DNA of 64,000 bases from Serinus canaria (GCF_022539315.1 NC_066343.1:48592205-48656204), one strand, 5' to 3'. Shown: positions 27,001 through 37,191, numbered from the stretch's first letter. Program-made: numbers and translations. Notes: generated by a model from the letters alone, not told the origin.

Positions 27001-30000
27001 CCACTGAAATTAGGTAAAATGTGTCCTGAGGAACCTTTATGTTAAGGTTTCTGTCTATCTGCAAAATATTTTCTGTGACATCTGGGTATCTAGTGAACAG
27101 TAACTTATTGCAATCTGATCTTCATCTGGAGTGGTTTTTGCATATTGCTATTCTTTCTGAAATGTTATCTAAGGAAAAAGTAAATTCTTTGTATGGAAAC
27201 GATTATAGGGCTACAACATTTTTCTTTAAGTACCTTGCTGCAATTCATGACACAGATTTAGAAATGAGTAAAAAACCTACACACACTCTGTTCAAAACAT
27301 TGGCATAATCTCCATGCTCAGTTATACTAGAACACATGGGGTGTGTCATAGATTGTCCTACAGCTATTGTAAACTTGTAAAAATGTGCTGACAATTCAGA
27401 AGCCCCCAAGCAGCCTAACATGGAGACCATTTACAATTTTTCAGGAAGCAATAGCTAAACCCTGAACCCTTTTTTGTGAGGTCAACAAGATACAGATTTT
27501 GAATCTGAAAACTCAGAAACCCTGAGTATCTGAATCTGTTCGGGATATGCAGTATGACATTACTGTACTTATTTGCTTTACATCATTACTATTGTGGGTT
27601 AGCTGCTCTTCAGAACCTGATTACATCCCTGATAGGAATATGTTAAGATAGCATGCCCCATTACTATCTTTACAGGCAGAACAACTCACAATTTAGAAAC
27701 AGATAACCTAAGTCCACACATAGACACGCCTGCTTCTGTTTCTCACTGAATGAGAATATAAAACAGGAAAAAAAAAGTTATCTAACAGGTGGGACTCCCC
27801 CATGTTATTTACATTCATGGATGAGAACACTAGTTTGGGATGCACAGTTTCTATTGACAGAGAGTTCTCCATTAGTGTGCATGACACTGAAGAAACAGCA
27901 TATCACCTTCACCTCCCACTGACTTTATCACGTGAATGATCCTTAGGAGTGAAGCATAAAGGCAATGAGAAAAGGAATCCAGCATATATTTTGTAAAACC
28001 AATATTCTGTTTTGTAAAATTATCTGTTCTGTAGCACATGTAGCACTCTGAAAAAAAAGCTGTGGTATTTATTTTTCCTGTTTTCTTAAAATTTCATAAT
28101 ACGGAAACTCCCTCTCACTGAAGCAGAGTTAGTGACCCTGGCTGATGCTGATAGACAGTGTGGGAATCACAGGAATTTTGCTTTGACTCAGCACTGAAAG
28201 AAGAAAAAAAAAGTCACATTGTTCAAACCTGGTATTATTAAACTGTACTGTAGCAATATCTATTGTGATATTAACTAAGTGATTAACCTCTTCATAATTT
28301 CACATTATTTGCTGCATAGACGTGACAGACTAAAACAATTACTTCTATCATTCTGGTGAGTCTTAACTAGATTAACCTCACAGCAGATGATTCATGGAAC
28401 TGAAAAAGCTAGCAAACAAAGTTCACTGACTTGATTTCAAACACAATACAAAATATTCAATATAAACATATCAAACTGCAGCACAGGCAGGAAGGAGTTT
28501 TACAGTGTGATACATTCTCAGTCCTTTAGTAATATTTTATAAACCAATTTTGTCTGTTCTCTCCATAGAGTTTCTCTTATCACTGCTGTCTCTTAGTGCA
28601 AAGAAATCAAGTACCAACTACAGAACAGAAAAAGAGAGAGTGTGGAAGAATTTATTACAAAGGCTTATAAACATAATATTTCAGCTTTTTTTTGCATTAT
28701 TTTAAATATTTTCTAATGTTACACATTTTACTGTTTTACACTCTACCTTCCAATAAACATTCTGATGTTGATTGAAATAAGAGGATTCTTGAAAATCTGC
28801 AGGCAACCACTAAGGTATAAAAGTTTCAGGGGTATAATTACATGGTAACTAATCTTAACTTTAAGGTTGCTTGTGGTAGCAAGACTACCAGCTTGCTTAC
28901 AAAGACATGTGAAGAAAAGTTCACTCAGAAATCTTCTAGAAGAGAGTTTCCATATCAGTTCTTGGTTTACTGAAGAATAATTAGTAGCAATGTATAAGAG
29001 AATGGCTTGTCCTCTGCCATGGTGAGACCCCCGATGCTCTCTGATCATCCTGTTGAGGGTGCAGTGCTTGTAAACTTCACACAAGTAACACAGTGTCATC
29101 TGACTACAGTGTGAGAAAAGTTCAGGAGGACAGTGACTTCCCTGTGATGGACCTTCAGGAATGAAGGCAAGGTGGAATGCTAGCCAGAGGGGGAAAAATC
29201 AGCTTCTCCAGTGTGCATGAACTCCCTTTACTCACAGTAGGTTTGAAGGCTACCACAAACAGCAAACCCACATAACTCCTGCTACTTTCTGTGCTGCAGG
29301 AGCCTGGAACAGGGCTGATAACATAGGGCAGCCTGTAGCAGTCACCACTAACACAAAGCAACCTCTCTGCTATGCAGCCCTGCACAAGGCACACCTCATC
29401 CTTAGTCAAACTAAGAGCAGTTAGTTCACTCAGCCAGGAAAAGGGAAATAGTGGCTATTTCCCAGTGATTGTGTGACCACAGCGCTGCTGAATCTGAACC
29501 AGTACTCCCTCCAAACATGCAGAGGGCTAACCAGCTTGATTATTTAACAATGTCTCCTACTGGACTTTGGATTTCCTCTCCTTTATCCAAACAGAGTGTA
29601 GATGAATTCCACATGTACATATCTTCCAAATATTTTCCATGTGCAGATGAAACTTCCTTCAGAGAAAGCCAAGAAAAAAATATACAGGTGAAGGAAGATG
29701 AAAATACCTTTTGACTGTGCTTCATTTGGCTAGAACTCTTGTACAGAATCTAACACTAAAAAATAAACTAAGTTGTACCAGAGATAAGATTCTTTTCTTT
29801 CACTGTTTTCAAAAACTTGTTGACTTATTATTTTTGTGAGGTAGTGTGCTTACAACCTTAACATAACAAATTTATTTACTTTATAAGCAAGGTCATGTCA
29901 TAAACTAAACAATCTAGGGAAAATGACAATACTGTCCCAGCAGCTATGCAACCTGCATTTCTTCATGAATTTGGATGTGTCCTGGTGAAAGTACCTGTTC

Positions 30001-33000
30001 TGTTGGGAAATACTGTGTGAAACTCATTAAGGTTTCAGGAAAAGCAAAATCAGTGTCAAACATACAAAGGAGGACTATGGGATAATTAAAAAAATGTAGA
30101 GCCTACCTTTTGAGAGGAGATGAAAGAGCTTAATTTGTCCACCATGGATGAGTGAGGTAGGAATAAAGAAAATGGTTGAATGCTAGTGATGAAATAATAT
30201 TTTAATTATTGGATGCACAGTGAAACAAAACATTTATAGTGGAAATTGTAAGGCTTTGAACCATCAGATTGAAGAATACAGCTTCCTAGGAGCATGTACA
30301 GCATCAAATATCCTATCCAGCTTTAAGATGGAGCATGGCATGTAACAGAATTTTATCTACAATGGTGCAACCCAAAGCAGCAGAGGCTAGATACGATAAC
30401 CTGGGGGGTATCCTTCTATCTCTCTATTCCTGTGCTTTACAGTAAAATTTAAAGGTAACCTGACAACAGCAACTTGTCTTTCTTCTTTTGCAGACTTTCC
30501 TTATGACCCCTTTCATATATCACTTCTAAAACCATTACTCTTCTCCTTCATCTCATCCATCTATGATGTGTGAGCCTTCTTTAATTATGCAGTCATCCAG
30601 ACATGTATAGTTCTTGGTGCTTCCACAATGTCTCCCAATGCACTACAATTTATAAAGCAGCACTTTTGTTTAGACTTCTTTTCTCAATCATTTCAGAAAC
30701 TCATGTCTCCCAGTTGCAGCATCTAATGTTTTGCTTATATGGCCTGATACACTACAGTACCATGGGCACCATTACAATGCCACAAACAAAAAAACCAATA
30801 ATTTCTCACCCTTCCTTGTAAAAGCCCACTGATTTTCTGTTCTCTTTCCACAATGTTTTGCTTGCTATCCCAAAGCTCTATAAGCACCTTTGTACATGGA
30901 TAGCCCTAGAGATACTAGCTCAGTAGAGCACATCAGGAGAAAAGCACCTTCACACAAGAAACTAAATGGTTCTTATACCACTTATAAGCAGTACAAGAAA
31001 GGTGAAAGGCTAGGAACTGGAAATATCCGCCAGATTCTAACCCTTGTTATTGCTTCTTTCATGAGAGAAAAGGACAGTAAACAGGACATTCTGTTCTAGC
31101 CCTCCCCTTGCTGGAAGAGCAATGGAATGATTGTGACTGAGATAAGCAGATAGACAGGCAATTTAGTGGACACTAAAGATAGACAGATAGTAACATGCAG
31201 TAACATTGTTATTCTGAAACTAATGAAGACTTCAAAGCATTGAGAAATCAGATATATGACCCAGAAATTTAGCTCAGATTAAGCAAGGCCAGGTTGTTTG
31301 CCATTCCAAAAGCATGAAAGGGCCACAAAATTTGAAACGCTAACTCCAATACCCTGATTTTCAGATGTGATACAGATGTGTTTTCACTGCGCAAGACAAT
31401 ATTGTGAGTCTGTAAGCACAAATCCTATGGGACATTTGTAGGAAGAAAAAAAAAAAAAAAAAGACTTCCAAACAGTGCAACTGTTGTTTGAGAGTAGTTG
31501 CAACCTGAACATTATCTTTTTTGATGGGGTATATAAGAGGAGTGTCTTTCTGCTTTGTTTCTAAAATGCAAATATAAAAGAAAAGAAATTTCTGCAATTA
31601 CAATGCAATTACATCTTCCCTTAAATAATTTTGGGAAATTGAACATAGTAAATATTTTGCTGATACTAATATTGGTGTTCTTGGTTCAAATGTAAAAATA
31701 ATACCTGTAGACTTTGGTAGTTTGGGGACATTGCAGAGTGTAAATTGACATTAGGCTCACCCTTTCCAAAGATTTAAAAATTCAGCTCTAGTGATAGTTT
31801 CACTTCACTCATATAAAGTGAAACCCAGAGACTGTGTTAAAACAAACAATAAAATTGGAAAATTTACATGCCAGAAGATGGGTTTCATAACAGTTCAAAA
31901 GAGGCATCATGCTTAACTTCAATTACCTTTGAATTCTTTCATTGTCTGACTTCCTGACTTAGAGGATTTTTGATCCTCAGTGGCATGTGAAACTCTCAGA
32001 TGAAATTATTTGTCATTCTGCATTTTACTTTCCATTGTTAAAATGAAATTCAGACATTTTCTCAGAATTGCTGTGTTTCATACATTTCTGAAGAGGTCCC
32101 ATCCCATATCAAACTGTTGGCAAGTGTTACAGAGAAAGGCAAATATAAGAATCTTCACTGTCTAGAGAGGCATAGAAAGTCGCAAGTATTATCTATGCTG
32201 TTCTGAGACACAGAAAGAATAAAACAGTTTTCTTTTAAATTTCCATACTGATTCAAGTTGATGATCAGTTGACTGATTTCCACAGTTGATTCAATATATC
32301 TGGTTTTAATTTTTTTTAAATTACAAATTAATAAAATGCTATGCTTCAGAATTCAAGAAAGAAATTGAATGCTTGGCTTACATCTATACTTGTCAGAAAC
32401 AATTTTGTTTTATTTTATTCCACTTATTCCCTAAGAACTTCTTTCTTGTGATTTTGCTAGTGTATTTCAAGAGACTATAAATCTGCTTCTTTGTCTGGAA
32501 CCTTACCACTGTATTGTGCAAGCAAGAAACAGTACTGAAGACAGCCTAAACTAAGCTAAGAGGCCACTTTTTAATAAGGGTACAATGAGGGAGAAATGGA
32601 AAATGGTGAAGCTTTACTTCATATCAAGACTGGGCTTTTGCTATTTAAATTGCATTTGCTAGAGACAGAAGCAACGTACTGTCAGAGAGTTAATAGGTTT
32701 TTGGGGTTTAAATACTGCAGTCAACATCTGCAAAAAACCCTCAGGAATACGGTGAGCTCCCTGGATTCAGGTAGCCTTCTGCATAGGGAAAGGCCATCAA
32801 CAGAGTGATAGGTTACTAATTGTTCTGCTGTTATCTTCACCCTATGTTGTCTTCACCTCATTCTTATATGAATGCACTGGTGGGCTTCCAGTAATGCAGA
32901 ACTGCTATTAAAACCAGCTGTTAAGTCCCCTTGTGTCTGATTACAGTGGGAGCACAGCCCTTCATTTAGCAGGTGTGAATGGACCTGACTTATCTAGAAA

Positions 33001-36000
33001 CAAAGAAATATTCTTAAAGCGAGATATTACTACTTAATATTATAATATTAAATAATAAATTCCATTAACATTATAGGGAATAAAGGCATATAAACTGCTA
33101 GGGGGTATCATAAAACACAAACCAGAAGATTCAGTGGCTAGCGCACTTACCAAATCCTGGTAAATCATTTTAGTCACAACACTCAAAGTTTCTGCAATGC
33201 TGGTGTTACAGCAGGAACTATGCATATTTTAATCTCACTCTTAAATGCAGGGAGAAAAGGAGGTCTGATACCAGCCCAAATCTTTCAACAATGGAACTGC
33301 ACAAACAAAGCATCTGATCCTGCAGAGACTGAATAAATTCAGAGGTGGAAAAGTCAGGTGTTTAGGCATGCCCCAGCCTCAATACCTGACCCCCGCCCTC
33401 TCTTTTACTCAATCCCTGCCTTACATCACCGCTTGCTGCAGCTCGCGTTTTTGCGCGTTCTCTAGCCGCCCGGTCCCGGCTCTCCCTGAGCCACCTCGGA
33501 CAGCTCCCGCCTCCCCTGTGCCGCCCCCCCCGGCTCCCGGCAAGGCACGAAGGCTCCTTTTTGGTGGTGTTTTGCGGTGTACAGCGTAAGGACCATGTAC
33601 ACATGTGAAGAGGAGAACAACGGAGGAAGGTAATGGCAGAACAAAAAAGTGTTTACTGCTGCCTCTCACTGAGACTGCACGGGCACACCACTGTTGAATA
33701 AAGGGCTGAAGAAAGAACAACTGACATTCACAGTCTCTGGTGCCATTAGCTTCCTCCTTCTTTATCCATATCAATATTGCATTTCTCACATTTCCACATG
33801 AAAACCTGAACAATTTCAGTGTCCCCAACATGTGCTGTTGAGAAAAGCTCAATCCCAAGTCACAGACGGGCTCAGAGGTATCTTAAGTTCTGAGTATGTT
33901 TAGGAAGAGACAGACACCCCATTCAGTGATTTAAAAAAAAGTATTTGCAAATTTAGGTGAATTGAATCCCTCAGTCTAGTATAGCATGCTACTGCAACTC
34001 AGTGCCTTTGACCATATGTACACAAATCATTTACTTTTATTTCCACGGAAAGAAAAAAGCTGTTCTGCTGAAGAACTGCACAGTATTACAGGCTATCAGG
34101 CCATGGCATACAGACTAATGAGCAAGTATTTACACATAATCAGCCTTTTACTTTCATGACTGGTTTGTCTGCGTTGCAGCAGTGACCTTTTGGAGACAAA
34201 GTGATGACAAATAAGAAATACTCTATGAGAAACCTGTGAAGTGTAACATAAACTCTCCGCATGCGATTGCCCTTTGGACACCTGTTTCAGGGTGAGTAAT
34301 TTTCAGGGATATTTCTGGTTTATTTTGTCTTGATCGTATAATCTGGCGACAGTGTAACTTTCTCTAAAATGGGCTGAGGAAGCACTTGAAGCAAATTGAC
34401 TTGTAAACTACTTTAGTTAGCTCAGTTGCTTTGGGCTCAGTAAGGCCAGTAGAACAAAAGATGCAAGATACACCTGCTTTTGCAGGTATTTGTGTGAGGC
34501 TGCTGCTCTCCTGGTTACACATCTCTTCACTTCAACTTGGTGGGATAAAGTTGACTCTCTACTAAGGCAAGGAAAATAACCAATTGAACCTCAAATTTTG
34601 TTTTCTTTGAATATGCATTCAGGTGTCTTCACCCAAAAGACGTGACACTCCAGATATTTTGTGCACAGATTTTAAATTACACCCCCCCTCCCCCAACATA
34701 CACTGCTATGAAAGAAATTCTGGTATTTTTGAAAAGGGAAAGGACAGACAAAAGGTTGAATGCTTAAGATAATAATACTCTTGAAGGAAGTACTGTTTGG
34801 AATTCTGAGGGGTTTCTATTACTGTCTCTTTTCAGAGTTGCAGACAAGTAATCAGGAAAAATTTTCAACCTAGTAAGGGTACTAGCAAAGATAACCATAT
34901 TTCAGTTATATGCTGAACATGGCTCTGAGGATGATGAGCAAAAATCATGATTCCTTATGACAGTGTAGGAATATCAGATACTTTGCAAGACAGTTGGACA
35001 GCTTTCACAGCATATTTTCACAGCTTGATGCATTTATTATTTCCATACACTTCTGAAAAGTCTATATTCTTCTTTCAAAATGATATGCCACTCTTCTGCT
35101 CACAAATGCTAAATTGTTCTTCCAAACAAACTAGATTAACAAACCTCAGACCAATTTCCCAGGGTATATTAAAAAAGAATGAATATGTAAATTTAATTAT
35201 GAAGGGTTTGTGGACTCTAGTGTATATTACAAACTTTCCTTATGCTGTAGTAAAGTGATAATATAGCATTTAACTCCATCTTTACAAAGGTTTCACTGTT
35301 CTTCTTGGGTACCTTACTTCACCTTTGAGAAATACTAGAAATGCTGCAGATACACAGTCCCTTGAAAAGGTAATTTGGTCCAAGGCTCACAGAATTACTA
35401 TGAAGACTCTCTTCCACAGTATTACAGAGCTCCCCTGAGTTATGGACTGTTAATTACAGTATAGCAGGCAGAGAAGTTGAAGGACACAGCAGGTGTTGGG
35501 AGCCTGTCTTCTTACTGGGAATTCCTATTGGGTATTAGGGGAATTGGGGTCAATTGTCCCCACAGCTCCTGCATTGTCATACATTGTGGCTCTCAGAGAA
35601 ACTTAATTTCAGAATGTTGCACCTGTAGAATCACATCACGATCTTCAATTCTAACTACAGGCACTGAAGATAATAAGAGGGGAATATTTCTTAACCACTT
35701 CTGTAAATCGGGAGTAAGTACGCCAACTCCTGGAAGAACACCTGACAGAAGTATGAGAAAAAGTAACTGTACACATGCAAACACAGACACGTAAACACAC
35801 TTCTCCAGTTGTACAGTAAGATTTTCAAAGCAAGGCCCTTAGCACTTGGTATGTAAAACTCACAAATATATTTTTGAACAAGGGGAAAAAAATCCAGAGA
35901 TCTTTCAAGTACTGAATGTATTGTGGAAAACACACATGTATACGTAAGCACAGTTCTGATTACAGTTTATAAATAATATTAAAATAATGATTCTCTTCTG

Positions 36001-37158
36001 TACAAATTTGCACTGAAATAGGCATAGTCGAGCCAAAATTCAAATTAGCAGAAAAGTCATCTGAAAGAGACTCAGACAGCAAGTTAAGGAAGTATTTATA
36101 GCACCACTTCTCTACAGGAGAAAAAAAGTGAACAAGGCTTTCCAAATAATAACGAGGAGAAAATGAAATAAATAGGGCCAAGATTATGCCCTATAGAAAA
36201 CCCTCTTCATCTAAGTAACATGATGCATTTTCTTTGCCCTCTTTGCACACTTATCCTTAATAAGATGGCGTTCAACTCGTTTTTCCTTCAGAAACTTGGT
36301 GACGTACAGGCGATAAATCCTGCTATCTTTACAATGATGGCCCTGAAAACCTTTCAGAAAGCAGGATGGCATTGCCAGACGCTTCACCCCCGAAAATCTC
36401 TCCAAAAGCTGAGCGGCATTGCCTAACTCTTCCAGCTGCACCGCTCGCTTGGGCCACCAGAAGCTCCACAAAGAGCTTCCAGAACCTCCACCGCTCTCCG
36501 GCCCTACAGCCTCCCTCAGCGGGGCTGCCACCTGCAGACCAGCACTAGGCAGGGGCCGCGTCCCCCGCAAGAGCTGCAGAGGCCACCCGGGGCACAGCCC
36601 GCCGTGGGGACCCGCAGTACGGAGGGCTCACAGCCCCCGTGCCCGTGCGCTTCTCCACACGGCGGTCTCACCCCGCCGATCACCGACCTTTGCCACACGG
36701 GCCGGCGGGACGCGCGCAGGAGCCAGCCCGGCCAGGAGGGCCTCGGGCCCCCGCTGCCGACCCGGCCGCCCGGGGCTGAGAACGCCGCATCCCCCCGCGC
36801 CCAGCCCCGCTCTCGCCCGACCGCCGCTGTACCGCGACACTGCGGGGCTGTTCCCCGCAGCCGCGGCGATGCCGGGGAAGAGCAGCCGGCCGCCCTCGCC
36901 TGCCTTTCGGGTGGGTCGTTAGCACGGCCCCGCGCCGCCCGGCTCTCGCTCCGCCGAGGTCCCCGGTCGGGCGCCGCGCCATCCCTGCGCCCGGCAAGGC
37001 CGTACCGTGCCGGCAAGGCCGGGCGGGGGGCGGCGGCGCCCCTCTCCCTTCCTGGCCCCGCGCTCACCCGCCAGCACGGCGGCCACCGTGCTCAGCAGCA
37101 GCCAGTTCTTCTTCACGAAGCTCGGGCAGAACACTCCCTTCTGGATCGCCTGCGCCAT
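382..37158 (-). CDS. SLC1A1: SLC1A1 (EAAT3) glutamate transporter, 5' part, exons 1-8
   Basis: Excitatory amino acid transporter 3 moves L-glutamate, D/L-aspartate and cysteine into neurons and epithelial cells, coupled to Na+, H+ and K+ gradients, as a trimer in the plasma membrane. Eight exons (37158-37068, 23659-23519, 9465-9373, 7761-7647, 5795-5753, 4061-3954, 2659-2475, 489-382) splice in frame to 294 codons plus two bases. The product follows mammalian EAAT3 closely: [14 protein letters not shown] (TM1), [20 protein letters not shown] (TM2), a TM3 segment ending [29 protein letters not shown], then TM4 and TM5 ending [20 protein letters not shown]. It resembles SLC1A1 more than paralogues, especially at LVREYGNLS and [18 protein letters not shown]. 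Mammalian EAAT3 has about 524 residues, so roughly the last 230, including HP1, the NMDGT motif and HP2, lie left of position 1. No frameshift or stop was seen. Family assignment rests on remembered homology, not an alignment search. Confidence 0.97.
490..2474 (-). other. SLC1A1 intron 7
   Basis: This is 2.0 kb of AT-rich intron. The only structure noticed is a 14-bp perfect palindrome (ACTAGTGCACTAGT) at 2180-2193. No mobile element was recognised. Confidence 0.9.
2475..2659 (-). CDS. SLC1A1: SLC1A1 coding exon 7 (TM4 and start of TM5)
   Basis: This 185-nt exon encodes residues 198-258 plus two bases of Trp259. It opens with a second loop sequon, N198-K-T, followed by [20 protein letters not shown], the hydrophobic run [13 protein letters not shown], and [17 protein letters not shown]. 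These match EAAT3 almost residue for residue. The acceptor is CCAATATATAG, with the pyrimidine tract set slightly upstream. The donor is ATGTG|GTAAGT. Confidence 0.97.
2660..3953 (-). other. SLC1A1 intron 6
   Basis: This is 1.3 kb of AT-rich intron. No repeat, RNA gene or secondary ORF could be supported. Confidence 0.9.
3954..4061 (-). CDS. SLC1A1: SLC1A1 coding exon 6, variable extracellular loop
   Basis: This 108-nt exon encodes residues 162-197. It begins [19 protein letters not shown] and ends in a Ser/Thr/Ala-rich tail ([11 protein letters not shown]). Only YKTKRE-VK matches mammalian EAAT3 well; the remainder is the large, poorly conserved extracellular loop inside TM4 that is N-glycosylated in mammals. 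A sequon N178-S-S is present. The acceptor is CTTTTCCAG and the donor is GAG|GTACGA. Both introns are phase 0, so the loop exon could be skipped in frame. Confidence 0.93.
4062..5752 (-). other. SLC1A1 intron 5
   Basis: This is 1.7 kb of intron. Its part at about 4256-4850 is distinctly less AT-rich than the rest and carries several short overlapping ORFs on both strands. It may be a decayed mobile element, but no family could be named. A C-run followed by T lies near 5618-5635. Confidence 0.88.
5753..5795 (-). CDS. SLC1A1: SLC1A1 coding exon 5 (43-nt microexon)
   Basis: This is a very short exon encoding the end of Arg147 and [14 protein letters not shown] (residues 148-161). The peptide is nearly invariant across EAATs ([12 protein letters not shown]). 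The acceptor is TTAACAG and the donor is CAG|GTAAGT, close to consensus. The length is not a multiple of three, so skipping would shift the frame. It was found by looking for the missing NMFPENLV peptide between exons 4 and 6, and the phases (2 in, 0 out) close exactly. Confidence 0.96.
5796..7646 (-). other. SLC1A1 intron 4
   Basis: This is 1.85 kb of AT-rich intron containing the GATA-type microsatellite at 5947-6020. Nothing else was recognised. Confidence 0.9.
5947..6020. repeat. (GATA)n tetranucleotide microsatellite
   Basis: About 18 uninterrupted copies of the GATA/TAGA unit lie in intron 4 and run into a short T-tract. A perfect array of this length is likely to be length-polymorphic. 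Confidence 0.97.
7647..7761 (-). CDS. SLC1A1: SLC1A1 coding exon 4
   Basis: This 115-nt exon encodes residues 109-146, finishing TM3 ([11 protein letters not shown]) and continuing into the intracellular segment [22 protein letters not shown]. The [15 protein letters not shown] stretch is characteristic of EAATs. The acceptor is CCTTCTCAG and the donor is CAG|GTGAGA. It enters in phase 1 and leaves in phase 2, with Arg147 split across the next intron. Confidence 0.97.
8491..8528. repeat. 19-bp exact tandem duplication
   Basis: The unit GGCAGGAACAAGTCTTTCT occurs twice back to back, without a mismatch, in intron 3. Confidence 0.95.
8598..8680 (-). mobile_element. Probable CR1 3' tail fragment
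   Basis: The sequence reads like the reverse complement of a diverged CR1 3' end: a gacctt-ggagat-tct-gttt-aac core followed by a CCCAAAGC segment. It is short and decayed, so the assignment is tentative. Confidence 0.4.
9373..9465 (-). CDS. SLC1A1: SLC1A1 coding exon 3
   Basis: This 93-nt exon encodes residues 78-108: [20 protein letters not shown] and then [11 protein letters not shown], the start of TM3. [11 protein letters not shown] is a very conserved SLC1 signature. The acceptor is strong (TTTTTTGCAG). The donor GTACTC lacks the usual G at +5 and looks weak. Flanking introns are both phase 1, so the exon could be skipped in frame. It is separated from exon 2 by the 14-kb intron 2. Confidence 0.97.
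17668..18340 (-). mobile_element. CR1 LINE, 5'-truncated, with internal deletion
   Basis: The left end is the reversed CR1 3' terminus (AGAA-CAGTTTGGGTTGGAAGG-type start). The following sequence matches the CR1 3'UTR region. At about 18053 it jumps to sequence that in other CR1 copies lies roughly 0.5 kb further into the reverse transcriptase ORF (TTGCTGAAG-AAGCACTC, then the TGTTAAACGGGATTGGC-type segment). It continues into RT-derived sequence and fades near 18340. No intact ORF remains. Confidence 0.88.
18857..19171 (-). mobile_element. Solo-type retroviral LTR, about 315 bp
   Basis: On the minus strand the element starts TGTCACGACTT and ends TTTACGACA, giving the TG...CA ends and short inverted termini expected of an LTR. 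Within it, in order, are a doubled CCCCTGGTGGCCA motif, a GC box (CTCCGCCCCCC), a TATA box (TATAAG, 19044-19039) and a polyadenylation signal (ATTAAA, 18970-18965) about 70 bp further on. That is the U3-R order of an LTR. No coding sequence, primer-binding site or clear target duplication was seen next to it. Family not assigned. Confidence 0.72.
19660..20328 (+). mobile_element. CR1 LINE fragment, 5' portion of an interrupted copy
   Basis: The plus-strand sequence follows CR1: end of the RT ORF (GGGAGTCCTGGCAGACAACAA), then AGGGCCACAACTATGATGAG and the 3'UTR-type TTTAATCTGAACATGAAGAC. A 26-bp A-run at 19735-19760 sits where CR1 copies normally have an A-rich coding stretch. A 29-bp direct duplication (GGTGATCTCTCTAAACACA unit) lies near 19957-20013. 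The copy stops abruptly where LTR-like sequence begins. Confidence 0.85.
19735..19760 (+). repeat. Poly(A) run of 26 inside CR1
   Basis: This is an uninterrupted A-tract inside the CR1 coding-derived sequence, not at its 3' end. CR1 elements do not end in poly(A), so this is expansion of an internal A-rich site and not a retroposition tail. Confidence 0.9.
20330..21650 (+). mobile_element. Endogenous retrovirus LTR-like insertion, songbird-type
   Basis: A G+C-richer block separates the two parts of a CR1. Its right half carries repeated GCCCATGGA / CACGCTGGAG-type phrases, an AATAAA at 21460-21465, a segment ending GAGCCCTTCATT, and the terminal GTTTAGCCAGTATCAAACC and ACA. I associate this phrase series with an LTR family common in songbirds. 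The left boundary and target duplication could not be fixed, and no retroviral gene was seen. Recognition is from memory and needs a repeat-library check. Confidence 0.62.
21651..21725 (+). mobile_element. CR1 3' terminus after the LTR insertion
   Basis: The segment ends with the CR1 3' signature (GAGATCCCTTCCAACCTCAA, then ATTCTATATGACTCTGTG). It probably belongs to the copy that begins at 19660. Roughly 140 bp of the expected CR1 sequence between the two parts is missing. Confidence 0.8.
22027..22091. repeat. Perfect inverted repeat, 28-bp stem, 9-nt loop
   Basis: Bases 22027-22054 are the exact reverse complement of 22064-22091, with loop TTCTCACCA at 22055-22063. Each arm begins or ends with ATGCCAAGGTCAGAATCAGA. 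Pairing stops immediately outside the arms. It is in intron 2 of SLC1A1. Confidence 0.97.
23519..23659 (-). CDS. SLC1A1: SLC1A1 coding exon 2
   Basis: This 141-nt exon completes Gly31 and runs through residue 77, covering the end of TM1, the first extracellular loop and most of TM2 ([19 protein letters not shown]). The loop holds the sequon N43-L-S, at the same position as in mammals. The acceptor is CCCTTTTAG and the donor is CAG|GTATGA. Both flanking introns are phase 1, so skipping would remove 47 residues without a frameshift; exon-2-skipped EAAT3 isoforms have been described in mammals. Confidence 0.97.
33420..33560. promoter_or_regulatory. Small CpG-rich island inside intron 1
   Basis: A short G+C- and CpG-rich patch, with several GCGC/CGCG and CCGCCC-type motifs, stands alone in AT-rich intron, about 3.6 kb downstream of exon 1. 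It could be an alternative SLC1A1 promoter, an enhancer, or the promoter of a noncoding RNA. ORFs crossing it are low-complexity Gly/Arg/Ala-rich and not credible proteins. Confidence 0.4.
36211..36570 (-). other. Unrecognised 119-codon ORF at start of intron 1
   Basis: An ATG-started ORF on the SLC1A1 strand begins inside the CpG island and ends in AT-rich sequence. The N-terminal half is low complexity. The C-terminal half is richer and basic ([20 protein letters not shown] and then a Lys/Arg-rich end), and unlike a typical GC-driven shadow it continues well outside the CpG-dense part. I do not recognise a family. It could be chance, an alternative terminal exon after SLC1A1 exon 1, or a small nested gene. 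No poly(A) tail or clear splice evidence was seen. Confidence 0.2.
37068..37158 (-). CDS. SLC1A1: SLC1A1 coding exon 1
   Basis: This exon encodes residues 1-30 and the first base of Gly31, beginning [14 protein letters not shown] and ending in the TM1 segment [13 protein letters not shown]. The ATG sits in a near-ideal Kozak context (CCGCCATGG), and the 5'UTR directly before it is extremely GC rich. The donor is GG|GTGAGC at 37067. The cytoplasmic N-terminus differs from the mammalian one, as is usual in this family, while [12 protein letters not shown] is conserved. The exon lies entirely inside the CpG island. Intron 1 (13.4 kb) is phase 1. Confidence 0.96.
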
Positions 37159-37191
37159 GGCGGGGGTCGGCGGGGCTGGTGCAGTGCGTGT

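Larger units (their letters stand above)
23660..37067 (-). other. SLC1A1 intron 1 (13.4 kb)
   Basis: The intron is mostly AT-rich and free of recognisable CR1 or LTR copies, unlike intron 2. Exceptions are the small CpG-rich patch at 33420-33560, the ORF and CpG-island portion at 36211-37067, and short A, T or C runs (for example A-rich near 31446-31462). Length and sequence depletion of repeats would fit a regulatory first intron, but that is inference. Confidence 0.88.

Noticed and set aside
33421..33858. 145-codon minus-strand ORF over the intron 1 CpG patch
   Set aside because: The C-terminal half is GC-driven low complexity and the N-terminal half has no recognisable motif; only the CpG patch itself was kept.
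36516..37067. 183-codon minus-strand ORF directly after exon 1
   Set aside because: Gly/Arg/Ala-rich composition driven by CpG density; it begins beyond the well-supported exon 1 donor and has no family resemblance.
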